From the NCBI RefSeq assembly GCF_014648075.1, contig NZ_BMQK01000001.1, forward strand, positions 992,001 through 1,056,000: DNA of 64,000 nt, in the 5' to 3' direction. The stretch's first letter is position 1. Each line of letters starts with the position of its first letter. Below are positions 28,082 to 35,845 of this stretch, piece by piece. The notes under the pieces were generated by a model that ran no database searches, had not been told where the DNA came from, and was given only the letters and a program-made list of their open reading frames with translations. This DNA is from Streptomyces ruber (lineage in GTDB: Bacteria > Actinomycetota > Actinomycetes > Streptomycetales > Streptomycetaceae). A program made the translations under genes and the position numbers.

Positions 28082-28744
28082 ATGCGTCTGTTGATCGTCG
28101 AGGATGAGAAGCGACTCGCCCTGTCGCTGGCCAGGGGCCTGACGGCCGAGGGGTTCGCCGTGGACGTGGTCCACGACGGCGTCGACGGGCTGCACCGGGC
28201 CGGTGAGGGCGGTTACGACCTCGTCATCCTGGACATCATGCTGCCCGGCATGAACGGCTACCGCGTGTGCGCCGCCCTGCGCGCCGCCGGTCACGACGTG
28301 CCCATCCTCATGCTCACCGCCAAGGACGGCGAGTACGACGAGGCCGAGGGGCTCGACACGGGTGCCGACGACTACCTGACCAAGCCCTTCTCGTACGTGG
28401 TGCTCGTCGCCCGGGTGAAGGCGCTGCTGCGGCGGCGCAGGGCGGCGGGCGTCTCCCCCGTGCGGGTCGTCGGCGACCTCAAGGTGGACACCGCCGCCCG
28501 GCGCGTCTTCCTCGGAGAGGACGAGGTCACGCTGACCGCCAAGGAGTTCTCGGTCCTGGAGCAGCTCGTCGTCCGGGCCGGCCAGGTGGTCTCCAAGGCC
28601 GACATCCTGGAGCACGTCTGGGACTTCGCGTACGAGGGCGACCCGAACATCGTCGAGGTCTACGTCAGCACCCTGCGGCGCAAGCTCGGCGCCGGGCTGA
28701 TCAAGACCGTGCGCGGCGCCGGGTACCGGCTGGAGAAGAGGTGA
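28082..28744 (+). CDS. OmpR-family response regulator
   Basis: This 220-residue regulator has a receiver domain (residues 1-118, phospho-acceptor Asp-51 in LVILDIMLPGMNG, conserved Lys in LTKPFSY) and a winged-helix output domain (about 125-218: LTAKEFSVLEQLV, then VEVYVSTLRRKLG, ending RGAGYRLEKR). It acts with the kinase that overlaps it by four bases. Candidate targets are its own promoter and the divergent PepSY gene, through the CTGAA repeats. The ATG at 28082 has no Shine-Dalgarno sequence. Confidence 0.93.
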   Translation: MRLLIVEDEKRLALSLARGLTAEGFAVDVVHDGVDGLHRAGEGGYDLVILDIMLPGMNGYRVCAALRAAGHDVPILMLTAKDGEYDEAEGLDTGADDYLTKPFSYVVLVARVKALLRRRRAAGVSPVRVVGDLKVDTAARRVFLGEDEVTLTAKEFSVLEQLVVRAGQVVSKADILEHVWDFAYEGDPNIVEVYVSTLRRKLGAGLIKTVRGAGYRLEKR

Positions 28745-30177
28745 GGCGCCTGCTGGGGTCCGTACGGGCCCGCGCCACGCTGGCCGCCACCCTCGTCGTC
28801 GCGGTCGCCCTGGTCGCCGCCGGGGCCGCCGTCCTGATCTCGCTGCGGACCAACCTCATCGACGTCGCCGACGCCCAGGCCGAGAGCCAGGCCCGCAAGG
28901 TGGCCGCCGACCTCACCGCCGGCCTGCCGTACGACCAGATCGACCTGCCCGACGGGGACGAGCACCCCGTCCAGGTCGTCGACGAGCGGGGGCGGCTCGT
29001 GGCGGTCGCGGACGGTGTCGAGCACATCAGCCTGGTCGACACCGTGCCCGGACCGCCTGTCGAGGGCCCGGCCACGGAGGGCGGCCGGGACGACGCCGAC
29101 GACGCCGACGACGGGGACGACGACGAGGACCTGCCCGGGGCCGGCGAGATCTCCGATGTGCGGCCCTCCGAGGGCACCGCGACGGTCGACGGCGAGACCG
29201 AGGACTACCGGTTCGCCGTGGTCGGCGTGACCACGCCCCACGGGGTCCCCCTGACCGTGTACGCGGGCGCCCCCCTCTCCGCCGAGCAGAGCGCCGTCGG
29301 CACCGCGCAGACGGCCATGCTGATCGGGCTCCCCGCGCTGCTGCTCACGGTGAGCGGCGCCACCTATGTCGTGACCCGGCGCGCGCTCCGGCCCGTGGAA
29401 GGCATCCGCGCCGAGATGGCCGCCATCACGGCCTCCGAGGACCTCTCCCGCCGGGTGCCCGAGCCCGCCACGCACGACGAGATCGCCCGGCTGGCCCGTA
29501 CGACCAACGAGACCCTCGCCGCCCTGGAGTCCTCCGTCGAGCGGCAGCGGCGGTTCGTCGCCGACGCCTCGCACGAGCTGCGCAGCCCGATCGCCTCCCT
29601 GCGCACCCAGCTGGAGGTGGGCGCCGCGCACCCGGAGCTGCTCGACGTGGAGGGCGCCGTCGAGGACACCGTACGGCTGCAGCGGCTCGCCGCCGATCTG
29701 CTGCTGCTGGCGCGCCTGGACGCGGGGGAGCGGCCGCAGGACGCGCGGTTCGACCTGGCGGAACTGGTGCGGGAGGAGACGGAGGGGCGGGACGGCGTCC
29801 GTCTCGACGGCGTGACGTCCGTGACGGTGACCGGATCACGCGGGCAGCTGGCGCGCGTACTCGCCAATCTGCTGGACAACGCGCGCCGGCACGCGCGCGA
29901 GCGCATCGACGTGGCGCTGCGGGCCGAGGGGGAGTGGGCCGTGCTGGAGGTGGCCGACGACGGCTCGGGTGTCCCGGCCGACCAGCGGGAGCGCATCTTC
30001 GAGCGGTTCGTACGGCTCGACGAGGCCCGCAGCAGGGACGACGGCGGGGCCGGTCTGGGCCTCGCCATCGCCCGTGACGTCGCCGCGGGGCACGGGGGCA
30101 CCCTCACGGTGCGCGAGGCGCCGCGTGGCGGCGCCCTGTTCGTGCTGCGGCTGCCGCTGGGCCGGCCGCCGGGCTGA
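28741..30177 (+). CDS. Sensor histidine kinase with an Asp-rich extracellular loop
   Basis: This 478-residue kinase has membrane helix 1 (about residues 13-35) and an extracellular domain of about 155 residues. That domain has a striking acidic block (116-131, mainly Asp). Membrane helix 2 (about 189-211), a HAMP domain, the HisKA box with His-278 (FVADASHELRSPIASL) and the ATPase domain (N-box LLDNARRHA, G-boxes ADDGSGVP and GGAGLGLAI) follow. GTG at 28741 overlaps the regulator's stop (GTGA), showing translational coupling. The acidic loop echoes the acidic regions of the divergent PepSY protein, so the two may bind the same cationic ligand or metal (inference). Confidence 0.92.
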   Translation: MRRLLGSVRARATLAATLVVAVALVAAGAAVLISLRTNLIDVADAQAESQARKVAADLTAGLPYDQIDLPDGDEHPVQVVDERGRLVAVADGVEHISLVDTVPGPPVEGPATEGGRDDADDADDGDDDEDLPGAGEISDVRPSEGTATVDGETEDYRFAVVGVTTPHGVPLTVYAGAPLSAEQSAVGTAQTAMLIGLPALLLTVSGATYVVTRRALRPVEGIRAEMAAITASEDLSRRVPEPATHDEIARLARTTNETLAALESSVERQRRFVADASHELRSPIASLRTQLEVGAAHPELLDVEGAVEDTVRLQRLAADLLLLARLDAGERPQDARFDLAELVREETEGRDGVRLDGVTSVTVTGSRGQLARVLANLLDNARRHARERIDVALRAEGEWAVLEVADDGSGVPADQRERIFERFVRLDEARSRDDGGAGLGLAIARDVAAGHGGTLTVREAPRGGALFVLRLPLGRPPG

Positions 30178-30194
30178 CGCCCGAACGGCGGTCG

Positions 30195-30671
30195 TTACGG
30201 CTTGCCCCGGTGGCCGCGCAGGTGTTCGGCGATCGGGGTGAGGGACTTGTGGAGCTGTTCCAGTGCCTCGGGCGACAGCAGGTCGATGAAGTGCCGCCGC
30301 ACGGACGCCACATGGTGCGGCGCCACCTTCCGCATCGTCTCCTCGCCGTGCTCGGTCAGCACCGCGAACAGCCCGCGGCGGTCCGACTCGCAGTTCTCCC
30401 GCCGCACCAGGTTGGCGTTCTCCATGCGGGTGATCTGGTGCGAGAGGCGGCTCTTCGACTGGAGGGTGGCGGCCGCGAGGTCGCTCATCCGCATGCGGAC
30501 GCCCTCCGACTCGGAGAGGTTGACCAGGATCTCGTAGTCGTTCATTGTCAGGCCGAACGGCTGCAGATCCCTTTCGAGCTGGTACGTCAACAGCCTGTTG
30601 ACCTCCAGGTGGGTGCGCCAGGCGCACTGCTCCGCATCGGTCAGCCAGCGGGTGGCCGTCTCGGTCTCCAT
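30195..30671 (-). CDS. MarR-family transcriptional regulator
   Basis: This 158-residue winged-helix regulator has dimerisation helices at both ends, a recognition region (SDLAAATLQSKSRLSHQITRMENANLV), a wing with the conserved DRRG and a following helix-rich C-terminus. ATG at 30671; TAA stop at 30197-30195. It converges on the kinase gene (17 bases between stops). It lies 92 bases downstream of the AIM24-like trio on the same strand and could be read through from it or have its own promoter. Ligand and targets are unknown; MarR proteins usually bind small phenolics or oxidants. A short basic tail (RGHRGKP) ends the protein. Confidence 0.9.
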   Translation of the reverse strand: METETATRWLTDAEQCAWRTHLEVNRLLTYQLERDLQPFGLTMNDYEILVNLSESEGVRMRMSDLAAATLQSKSRLSHQITRMENANLVRRENCESDRRGLFAVLTEHGEETMRKVAPHHVASVRRHFIDLLSPEALEQLHKSLTPIAEHLRGHRGKP

Positions 30672-30763
30672 GAATGAAGTCTACCTAAGAAGTTGAAAGG
30701 CGAACTAGTGAGGGTGGCGTGACCCTGTGCACGCGTTCGAGGTCACACTCCGCAGACTACCGC

Positions 30764-31561
30764 TCACAGCCCGAAGCGACGCTGGAGGTCTCCCAGCTGT
30801 CCGGGAAGGCGCGGTGTGCCGCCTTGCTGTCCCGGGTGACCTGTGGTCGCCCCCGACCCCGGTACGCCCGGCTCGCCCGGCACGGCTCCCGTGGCCTGCT
30901 CCGCCATGAGGGTCTCGGAGGACTGGAGCAGTACGGTGCCCGCCCCCACGAACTCGAACTGGTGCTCCTCGCCGGAGACCCCGCCGATGCCCGTCATCGC
31001 ACGTAGACCGCCCATCACGCCGGTCATGTACCCGTGGTCGTAGTGGTGGCACGGCGAGGGGCAGTCGGCCCAGCCGACCAGTGCCTGCGGGTCGACCCGG
31101 AGCGGCGGTTCCATGAACACGACGGGCCCGTTCGACGCGGCCACGAACTTGCCGGTACCGATCAGCGTGAGGAACCCCGGAACGATCGACTGCTTGAGCG
31201 CGAGACTTGGCTGAAAAGCGAGGAGATTGCCCGAGCGAATGGTCAGATTGCCGTCGTCCAGGTCATAGGAGTTCACGTCGAATGCCCGGTCGGCGAGGAG
31301 CATCTTGCCCGAGCCCTCCGCCACGACCCAGTCGCTCGCGTGCAATGGCGAATGAAAGGAAGTGCGGACGAGACGGTCGAGACGCCCGTGTCCGATGCCC
31401 TCGAACCGGATGTCGCCGTAGTAGGCGATCATCTTCCCCTTCTGCAGGAACCACTGGCTCCCCTTCAGCTCCACACAGAAGGTGTAGTGATCGACGTTGT
31501 CGTCGCTCGGCAGCGTCGTCGGGTCGTGGACGACGGGCCCCGCGCCCGCGTACGTGCTCAC
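30764..31561 (-). CDS. AIM24 family protein, third of a trio, with a Gly/Pro tail
   Basis: This 265-residue protein has the repeated beta-strand pattern of the AIM24 (TraB/VSIG-like double-psi) fold. Segments are FLQKGKMIAYYGDIRFEG, GKMLLADRAFDVNSYDL, LLAFQPSLALKQSIVPG and GPVVFMEPPLRVDPQAL. It is the most divergent of three adjacent paralogues. It has an N-terminal extension and a C-terminal Gly/Pro/Gln tail of about 45 residues that the others lack. Yeast AIM24 is mitochondrial and bacterial functions are poorly known. ATG at 31561 overlaps the stop of the upstream paralogue (31558-31561), so all three are one operon. Confidence 0.8.
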   Translation of the reverse strand: MSTYAGAGPVVHDPTTLPSDDNVDHYTFCVELKGSQWFLQKGKMIAYYGDIRFEGIGHGRLDRLVRTSFHSPLHASDWVVAEGSGKMLLADRAFDVNSYDLDDGNLTIRSGNLLAFQPSLALKQSIVPGFLTLIGTGKFVAASNGPVVFMEPPLRVDPQALVGWADCPSPCHHYDHGYMTGVMGGLRAMTGIGGVSGEEHQFEFVGAGTVLLQSSETLMAEQATGAVPGEPGVPGSGATTGHPGQQGGTPRLPGQLGDLQRRFGL

Positions 31562-32208
31562 AGCTTCTCCTCCGACGCCTGGACGAACACCGCACCGTCG
31601 CCGCTCAGCTCCAGCTGGAACGCCTCACCCGAGGAGCGTCCCACCATGTCGCGCCAGCCGAGCGCGGCGGACAGCTTGTTGCGCACGTCGCCGTGGTGGG
31701 CCACGTACGCCTGCGGATCCACGTGCACCGGCCGCTGCGGGGTGACGGGCACCTCGATGACCCCGCCGTGCGCCATGACGGCGACCGACCCGTGGCCCTT
31801 CAGGGTGGTCGTGAACAGCCCCTGCCCGGTCACCTGCCCCCGCACCATGCCCATCACACCCCCCTGCGATCCCATGAACATCGTGCCCTGCTCCAGCGTC
31901 CCGTCGAACGCCAGCAGCCGGTCCGCCTCCACGTACAGCGTGTCGCCCGCCAGCTCGATCACCTGTACATGATGGCCGCCGTGCCCGAACAGCACGGTCC
32001 CGTTGCCCTCGACGGTCATCAGCGGCGTGGCCTCCCCGGCCACCCGCCGCCCGATCATCGACATGACCCCGCCCTGCCCGCCCTGCAGATTGGGCGTGAA
32101 GGACACGTCACCCCGGTAGGCGAGCATGGCGCCCCGCTGGCTGAACAACCGCTGCCCGGGCGCGACGACAGCCTCGATCATCTTGGAATTGATCTCCCGG
32201 AAGGGCAT
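31558..32208 (-). CDS. AIM24 family protein, second of a trio
   Basis: This 216-residue AIM24-like protein has no signal peptide or membrane helix. The strand repeats include LFSQRGAMLAYRGDVSF, GGVMSMIGRRVAGEATPLMTVEG, TLYVEADRLLAFDGTLEQG and RPVHVDPQAYVAHHGDV. The same blocks occur in the paralogue encoded just upstream. I chose ATG at 32208, one base after that gene's stop. An ATG at 32217 would overlap it and add three residues. The close spacing implies coordinated expression and possibly a heteromeric complex (inference). Confidence 0.82.
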   Translation of the reverse strand: MPFREINSKMIEAVVAPGQRLFSQRGAMLAYRGDVSFTPNLQGGQGGVMSMIGRRVAGEATPLMTVEGNGTVLFGHGGHHVQVIELAGDTLYVEADRLLAFDGTLEQGTMFMGSQGGVMGMVRGQVTGQGLFTTTLKGHGSVAVMAHGGVIEVPVTPQRPVHVDPQAYVAHHGDVRNKLSAALGWRDMVGRSSGEAFQLELSGDGAVFVQASEEKL

Positions 32209-32209
32209 C

Positions 32210-32848
32210 TCACACATCCCCCGCGATGGTGTTCCGCTCACTCGGCTGCACGTACACCAGCCCGTCCCCCTCGAACCGGATCTGGAAGGCCTCGCCACCG
32301 CCCTCGCCCACGAAGGTGCGGAACGTCACGCCCGACTGGAACGACTGCCGCACGTTCCCCTGGTGCGCGATGTACGCCCCCGGGTCCACCACCAGCGGGT
32401 ACTGCGCGCTCACCCGCAGCACCACGGCCGGCCCGTCCGACAGCAGGGCCGCCTGCCCGTGCCCCTCCACGGTGGTCGTGAACAGCCCGTTGCCCTGCGA
32501 GGCGCCGCGCAGCCCGGTGAACGACGTCCCCGTCCTCAGCCCCGCGTCCGTCGCCAGCAGATTGCTCGACTCGACGAACAGCCTGTCCCCCTGCAGGCTC
32601 ACCAGATTGATCTCGGACGCCCGGTCCGCGAACCAGCACGTCCCGTGCCCCTTCACCTCCATCACCGTCATCTGCTCACCGGTGATCCGCCGGGTCACCA
32701 TGCCCCGGATCCCCTCCCCGCCGCCGCTGAGCTTCTTGAAGGACATCTGCCCGTCGTACGCGACCATCGAGCCGTTCTTCGCCTTCACGGCGTCCCCGGT
32801 CATGTCGACGGCCAGCACCTTGCTGCCTTGAAGTCGGAACATCGCCAC
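32210..32848 (-). CDS. AIM24 family protein, first of a trio
   Basis: This 212-residue AIM24-like protein begins MAMFRLQGSKVLAVDMTGDAV. It contains GSMVAYDGQMSFKKLSGG, GMVTRRITGEQMTVMEVKGHG, LFVESSNLLATDAG and YPLVVDPGAYIAHQGNV. These match the second paralogue block by block. It leads the operon. The start is GTG at 32848 or ATG at 32842, and neither has a strong ribosome site. The likely promoter lies in 32849-33033, a region shared with the divergent DUF3817 gene. Glycine-rich turns between short strands dominate the composition and no catalytic motif is evident. Confidence 0.82.
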   Translation of the reverse strand: MAMFRLQGSKVLAVDMTGDAVKAKNGSMVAYDGQMSFKKLSGGGEGIRGMVTRRITGEQMTVMEVKGHGTCWFADRASEINLVSLQGDRLFVESSNLLATDAGLRTGTSFTGLRGASQGNGLFTTTVEGHGQAALLSDGPAVVLRVSAQYPLVVDPGAYIAHQGNVRQSFQSGVTFRTFVGEGGGEAFQIRFEGDGLVYVQPSERNTIAGDV

Positions 32849-33033
32849 GCTGCGACGTTAGCCGCCGCTCCGGCGGGCGCGACAGGTACCGCGGGAGGAT
32901 CCCGCCCCGGAGGCGACCCGGACGGGTACCCCCTTGCGGCCCCGGCCACGCTCCTGATGTCACAATGGGCGCGCTTGTGCTTGCGTTCACAAGAACGAGA
33001 AGCGACGACACTCCCACCGACCGAAGGTGATCC

Positions 33034-33378
33034 GTGGACATCAAGACCGCCTCCGCCCTCCGCCGTCTGCGCCTCGTCTCCACCGTCGAGGCCGTCTCCT
33101 TCCTGCTCCTGCTCGTCTGCTCGGTGCTCAAGCGGACCACGGACTTCAACGCGGTGCCCACCATGGGCGCGATCCACGGCATTCTCGTCGTCCTGTTCCT
33201 CATCTTCTGGGCCGACGCCTGGAACCGCACCAAGTGGCCCCTGAAGACGGCGGCGCTCTACCTGGTCCTCTCCGTCATCCCGTTCGGCGGCTTCTACGCC
33301 GACCGCAAGCTCAAGCGCGAGGCCGAGGACGCCGTGATCGCCTCCCGCGCCCGTCAGGAAAGGGCCGTCAACGCATGA
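33034..33378 (+). CDS. DUF3817 membrane protein
   Basis: This 114-residue protein has three membrane helices. The family signature is clear: [15 protein letters not shown], the loop [12 protein letters not shown], then [20 protein letters not shown] and the basic end YADRKLKRE. Its function is unknown. The GTG at 33034 has GAAGGTGATCC upstream. Its stop overlaps the start of the MTH1187 gene (ATGA, 33375-33378), so they are co-translated. A paralogue (39669-40001) lies 6 kb away beside icmA. Confidence 0.87.
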   Translation: MDIKTASALRRLRLVSTVEAVSFLLLLVCSVLKRTTDFNAVPTMGAIHGILVVLFLIFWADAWNRTKWPLKTAALYLVLSVIPFGGFYADRKLKREAEDAVIASRARQERAVNA

Positions 33379-33668
33379 TCGTCGCCTTCTCCGTGACGCC
33401 CCTCGGCGTCGGCGAGGACGTGGGGGAGTACGTCGCCGACGCGGTCCGCGTCGTCCGCGAGTCCGGCCTGCCGAACCGCACCGACGCGATGTTCACGTCC
33501 GTCGAGGGGGAGTGGGACGAGGTCATGGACGTCGTGAAACGTGCCGTGGCCGCCGTCGAGGCACGCGCCCCCCGCGTCTCCCTGGTCCTCAAGGCGGACA
33601 TCCGCCCCGGCGTCACGGACGCCCTCACGGCCAAGGTCGAGACAGTGGAACGCCACCTGTCGTCCTGA
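33375..33668 (+). CDS. MTH1187 family (thiamine-binding-like) protein
   Basis: This 97-residue ferredoxin-like-fold protein belongs to the MTH1187/YkoF-like family; some members bind thiamine or related pyrimidines. It begins [24 protein letters not shown] and contains [22 protein letters not shown] and [11 protein letters not shown], all family-typical. It overlaps the DUF3817 gene by four bases. A terminator hairpin follows 13 bases later. The exact ligand is unknown. Confidence 0.88.
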   Translation: MIVAFSVTPLGVGEDVGEYVADAVRVVRESGLPNRTDAMFTSVEGEWDEVMDVVKRAVAAVEARAPRVSLVLKADIRPGVTDALTAKVETVERHLSS

Positions 33669-33680
33669 GCGGCACCGCAT

Positions 33681-33711
33681 GAAGCCCCCGGCCCCGAAGG
33701 CCGGGGGCTTC
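33681..33711 (+). terminator. Terminator after the MTH1187 gene
   Basis: A perfect 13-bp hairpin GAAGCCCCCGGCC/GGCCGGGGGCTTC encloses a 5-nt loop, 12 bases after the stop codon. No long T-run follows, as is usual in Streptomyces. Confidence 0.9.
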
Positions 33712-33762
33712 CGCGTACGCCTCCACGGACCGGCAGCCGCGTACGGCGGAAAGGGGGCGTGT

Positions 33763-33969
33763 CGGGGGGTGTCCGCGCGCAGCGGCCGGCGGTCCACCAC
33801 GGAGCACTCTCCCAAGGCGGCACGGCACCCCGCCGGACCGAGCACGGACACCCCCCGGCGCGTCCCCGACCCACACCAGACCCCAGGCGCCCCGATCGCC
33901 GACCGCCGGAGGTGCACCTCATCGGACCTCCCCAGTTCGACACGCCCCCGTTCGTCCACTTCTGTGGAC
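33763..33969 (+). promoter_or_regulatory. Upstream region of the glycosyltransferase operon
   Basis: The non-coding stretch 33712-34000 holds two inverted repeats. The first is a 13-bp pair, CGGGGGGTGTCCG (33763-33775) and CGGACACCCCCCG (33845-33857), with 69 bases between. The second is a compact palindrome, GTCCAC-4-GTGGAC (33954-33969), 31 bases before the glycosyltransferase start and close enough to be an operator or leader hairpin. No convincing -10/-35 pair was seen. Confidence 0.5.
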
Positions 33970-34000
33970 ACAACACCTCGTTCGATCACTGGAGGGTGCT

Positions 34001-35842
34001 GTGCGGCCGGAGGGCTACGACTACGACACCCACAGCCGACTCGCCGGCCCCCTCACGGAGCCGGAGCCGGAGCCGTCCGGGTCGGCGTACCGGGTGCAGT
34101 ACACCAAGCTCCTCTCACGTGAGCCGCGCCGAATACGAGCCGTCGCGCTCATGACCCTCGCGCCGCTGCTCACCGGCGCCCTCCTCGTCTACCTCGTCTG
34201 GCCGGCCCACTGGGTCGAACGCGAGGGCGGTGACACCTGGCTCATCGGCCTCGACGTCACCATGCTGGTCTCTATCGGGCTCATCGAGCTCTTCATGCTG
34301 GTGAACGTCGTCTCGATCGCCCACGCCACGATGGCCGCCCGCGACCCCGTCCCCGTGGCCCCCCTCCCCGGCACCCGCGTCGCCTTCCTGACCACGTACG
34401 TCCCCGGCAAGGAACCGCTCTCCATGGTCCGCGCCACCCTGGAGGGCGCCGTCCGCGTCCGCCACGACGGCCCGCTGGACGTCTGGCTGCTCGACGAGGG
34501 CGACGACGCCCGCGCGAAGGCCCTCTGCGCGGAGCTCGGCGTCCGCCACTTCACCCGGCACGGCGTACCCGCCTGGAACCGCTCCGCAGGCGTGCACAAG
34601 GCCCGCACCAAGCACGGCAACTACAACGCGTGGATCGCGATGCACGGCGACGACTACGACTTCTTCGCCTCCGTCGACACCGATCACGTACCGCTCCCCG
34701 GCTTCCTGGAGCGGATGACGGGCTACTTCCGCGACCCGGACGTCGCGTTCGTCGTCGGCCCGCAGGTGTACGGCAACTACACGGCCGCCGTCACCAAGGC
34801 CGCCGAGTCCCAGCAGTTCCTCTTCCACGCCCTGATCCAGCGCGCGGGCAACCGCTACCACGCCCCCATGTTCGTCGGCACCAACAACGTCGTCCGCGTC
34901 GCCGCCGTCAAACAGATCGGGGGCCTGCGCGACTCCATCACCGAGGACATGGCCACCGGCTTCGAGCTCCACCGGCACCGCAACCCCCGCACCGGCCGGC
35001 ACTGGCGGTCCGTCTACACCCCCGACGTGCTCGCCGTCGGCGAGGGCCCCGCCACCTGGACCGACTTCTTCACCCAGCAGACGCGCTGGTCGCGGGGCAC
35101 CTACGAGACGCTCTTCACGCAGTACGGGAAGGCACTGCTCACCATGCCTCCCGGGCGGCTCTTCTCGTACACCCTGATGCTCGTCTACTACCCGATGACG
35201 GCCGTCAACTGGTTCCTGGGCATCCTCAGCTGCTTCCTGTTCCTGTGGTTCGGCGCCTCCGGGACCCAGGTGGCCGCGTCCGTCTGGCTGATGCTCTACA
35301 GCGACGCCGCCGCCCTCCAGATCGGCCTCTACCTCTGGAACCGCCGGCACAACGTCAGTCCCCACGAGCCGGCGGGCTCCGGCGGTCTCGCCGGCATGGC
35401 GATGTCCGCGCTCTGCGCGCCCATCTACCTCAAGTCCCTCGGCGCCGCGCTCGTCCGCAGGCCCTGCCGCTTCGTCGTCACCCCGAAGGGCGGCGACGCC
35501 AGCACCGACCGGCTGCGGACGTTCCGCGTGCACCTCTTCTGGGCGGCGGTCCTCGTCGTCTCGCTCGCCGGGTCGTCCGTCCTCGGCCACAGCCATGTGG
35601 CCATGCGCACCTGGGCGGTCCTCGCGACGGCGATCTCGCTGGCGCCGGTGGCGGTCTGGACGGTCACGGCCCGGCGGGCGGCGCGCCCCGCACCGGCACC
35701 GGAGACGAAGCCGCACCCCGAACCGGCGCCGAGGACGAAGCAGCCGCAGGCCCCCGCGCCCAGCCCCGCCCCCGCACCCGCCCCCGCCCTCATCGCCCCC
35801 GCCCCGACCGCGGTCACCGGCACCCCGACAGGAGGCAACTAG
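34001..35842 (+). CDS. Family 2 (cellulose synthase-like) membrane glycosyltransferase
   Basis: This 613-residue processive-type glycosyltransferase has a cytoplasmic N-terminus (1-46) and two membrane helices (about 48-67 and 84-108). The GT2 catalytic domain has Asp-165 (LLDEG), DTD at 226-228, FVGTNN (291-296), TED at 314-316 and QQTRW at 359-363, the full D, DxD, TED, QxxRW set. About four to five membrane helices and a Pro/Ala-rich tail follow. It should extrude a beta-linked polysaccharide. Order and partners match cslA-glxA-cslZ, whose products make a tip-located glycan in Streptomyces. GTG at 34001 follows GGAGGG. The GlxA-like gene starts 3 bases after its stop. I leave the symbol blank because it could be a paralogue of cslA. 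Confidence 0.9.
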   Translation: MRPEGYDYDTHSRLAGPLTEPEPEPSGSAYRVQYTKLLSREPRRIRAVALMTLAPLLTGALLVYLVWPAHWVEREGGDTWLIGLDVTMLVSIGLIELFMLVNVVSIAHATMAARDPVPVAPLPGTRVAFLTTYVPGKEPLSMVRATLEGAVRVRHDGPLDVWLLDEGDDARAKALCAELGVRHFTRHGVPAWNRSAGVHKARTKHGNYNAWIAMHGDDYDFFASVDTDHVPLPGFLERMTGYFRDPDVAFVVGPQVYGNYTAAVTKAAESQQFLFHALIQRAGNRYHAPMFVGTNNVVRVAAVKQIGGLRDSITEDMATGFELHRHRNPRTGRHWRSVYTPDVLAVGEGPATWTDFFTQQTRWSRGTYETLFTQYGKALLTMPPGRLFSYTLMLVYYPMTAVNWFLGILSCFLFLWFGASGTQVAASVWLMLYSDAAALQIGLYLWNRRHNVSPHEPAGSGGLAGMAMSALCAPIYLKSLGAALVRRPCRFVVTPKGGDASTDRLRTFRVHLFWAAVLVVSLAGSSVLGHSHVAMRTWAVLATAISLAPVAVWTVTARRAARPAPAPETKPHPEPAPRTKQPQAPAPSPAPAPAPALIAPAPTAVTGTPTGGN

Positions 35843-35845
35843 CCC

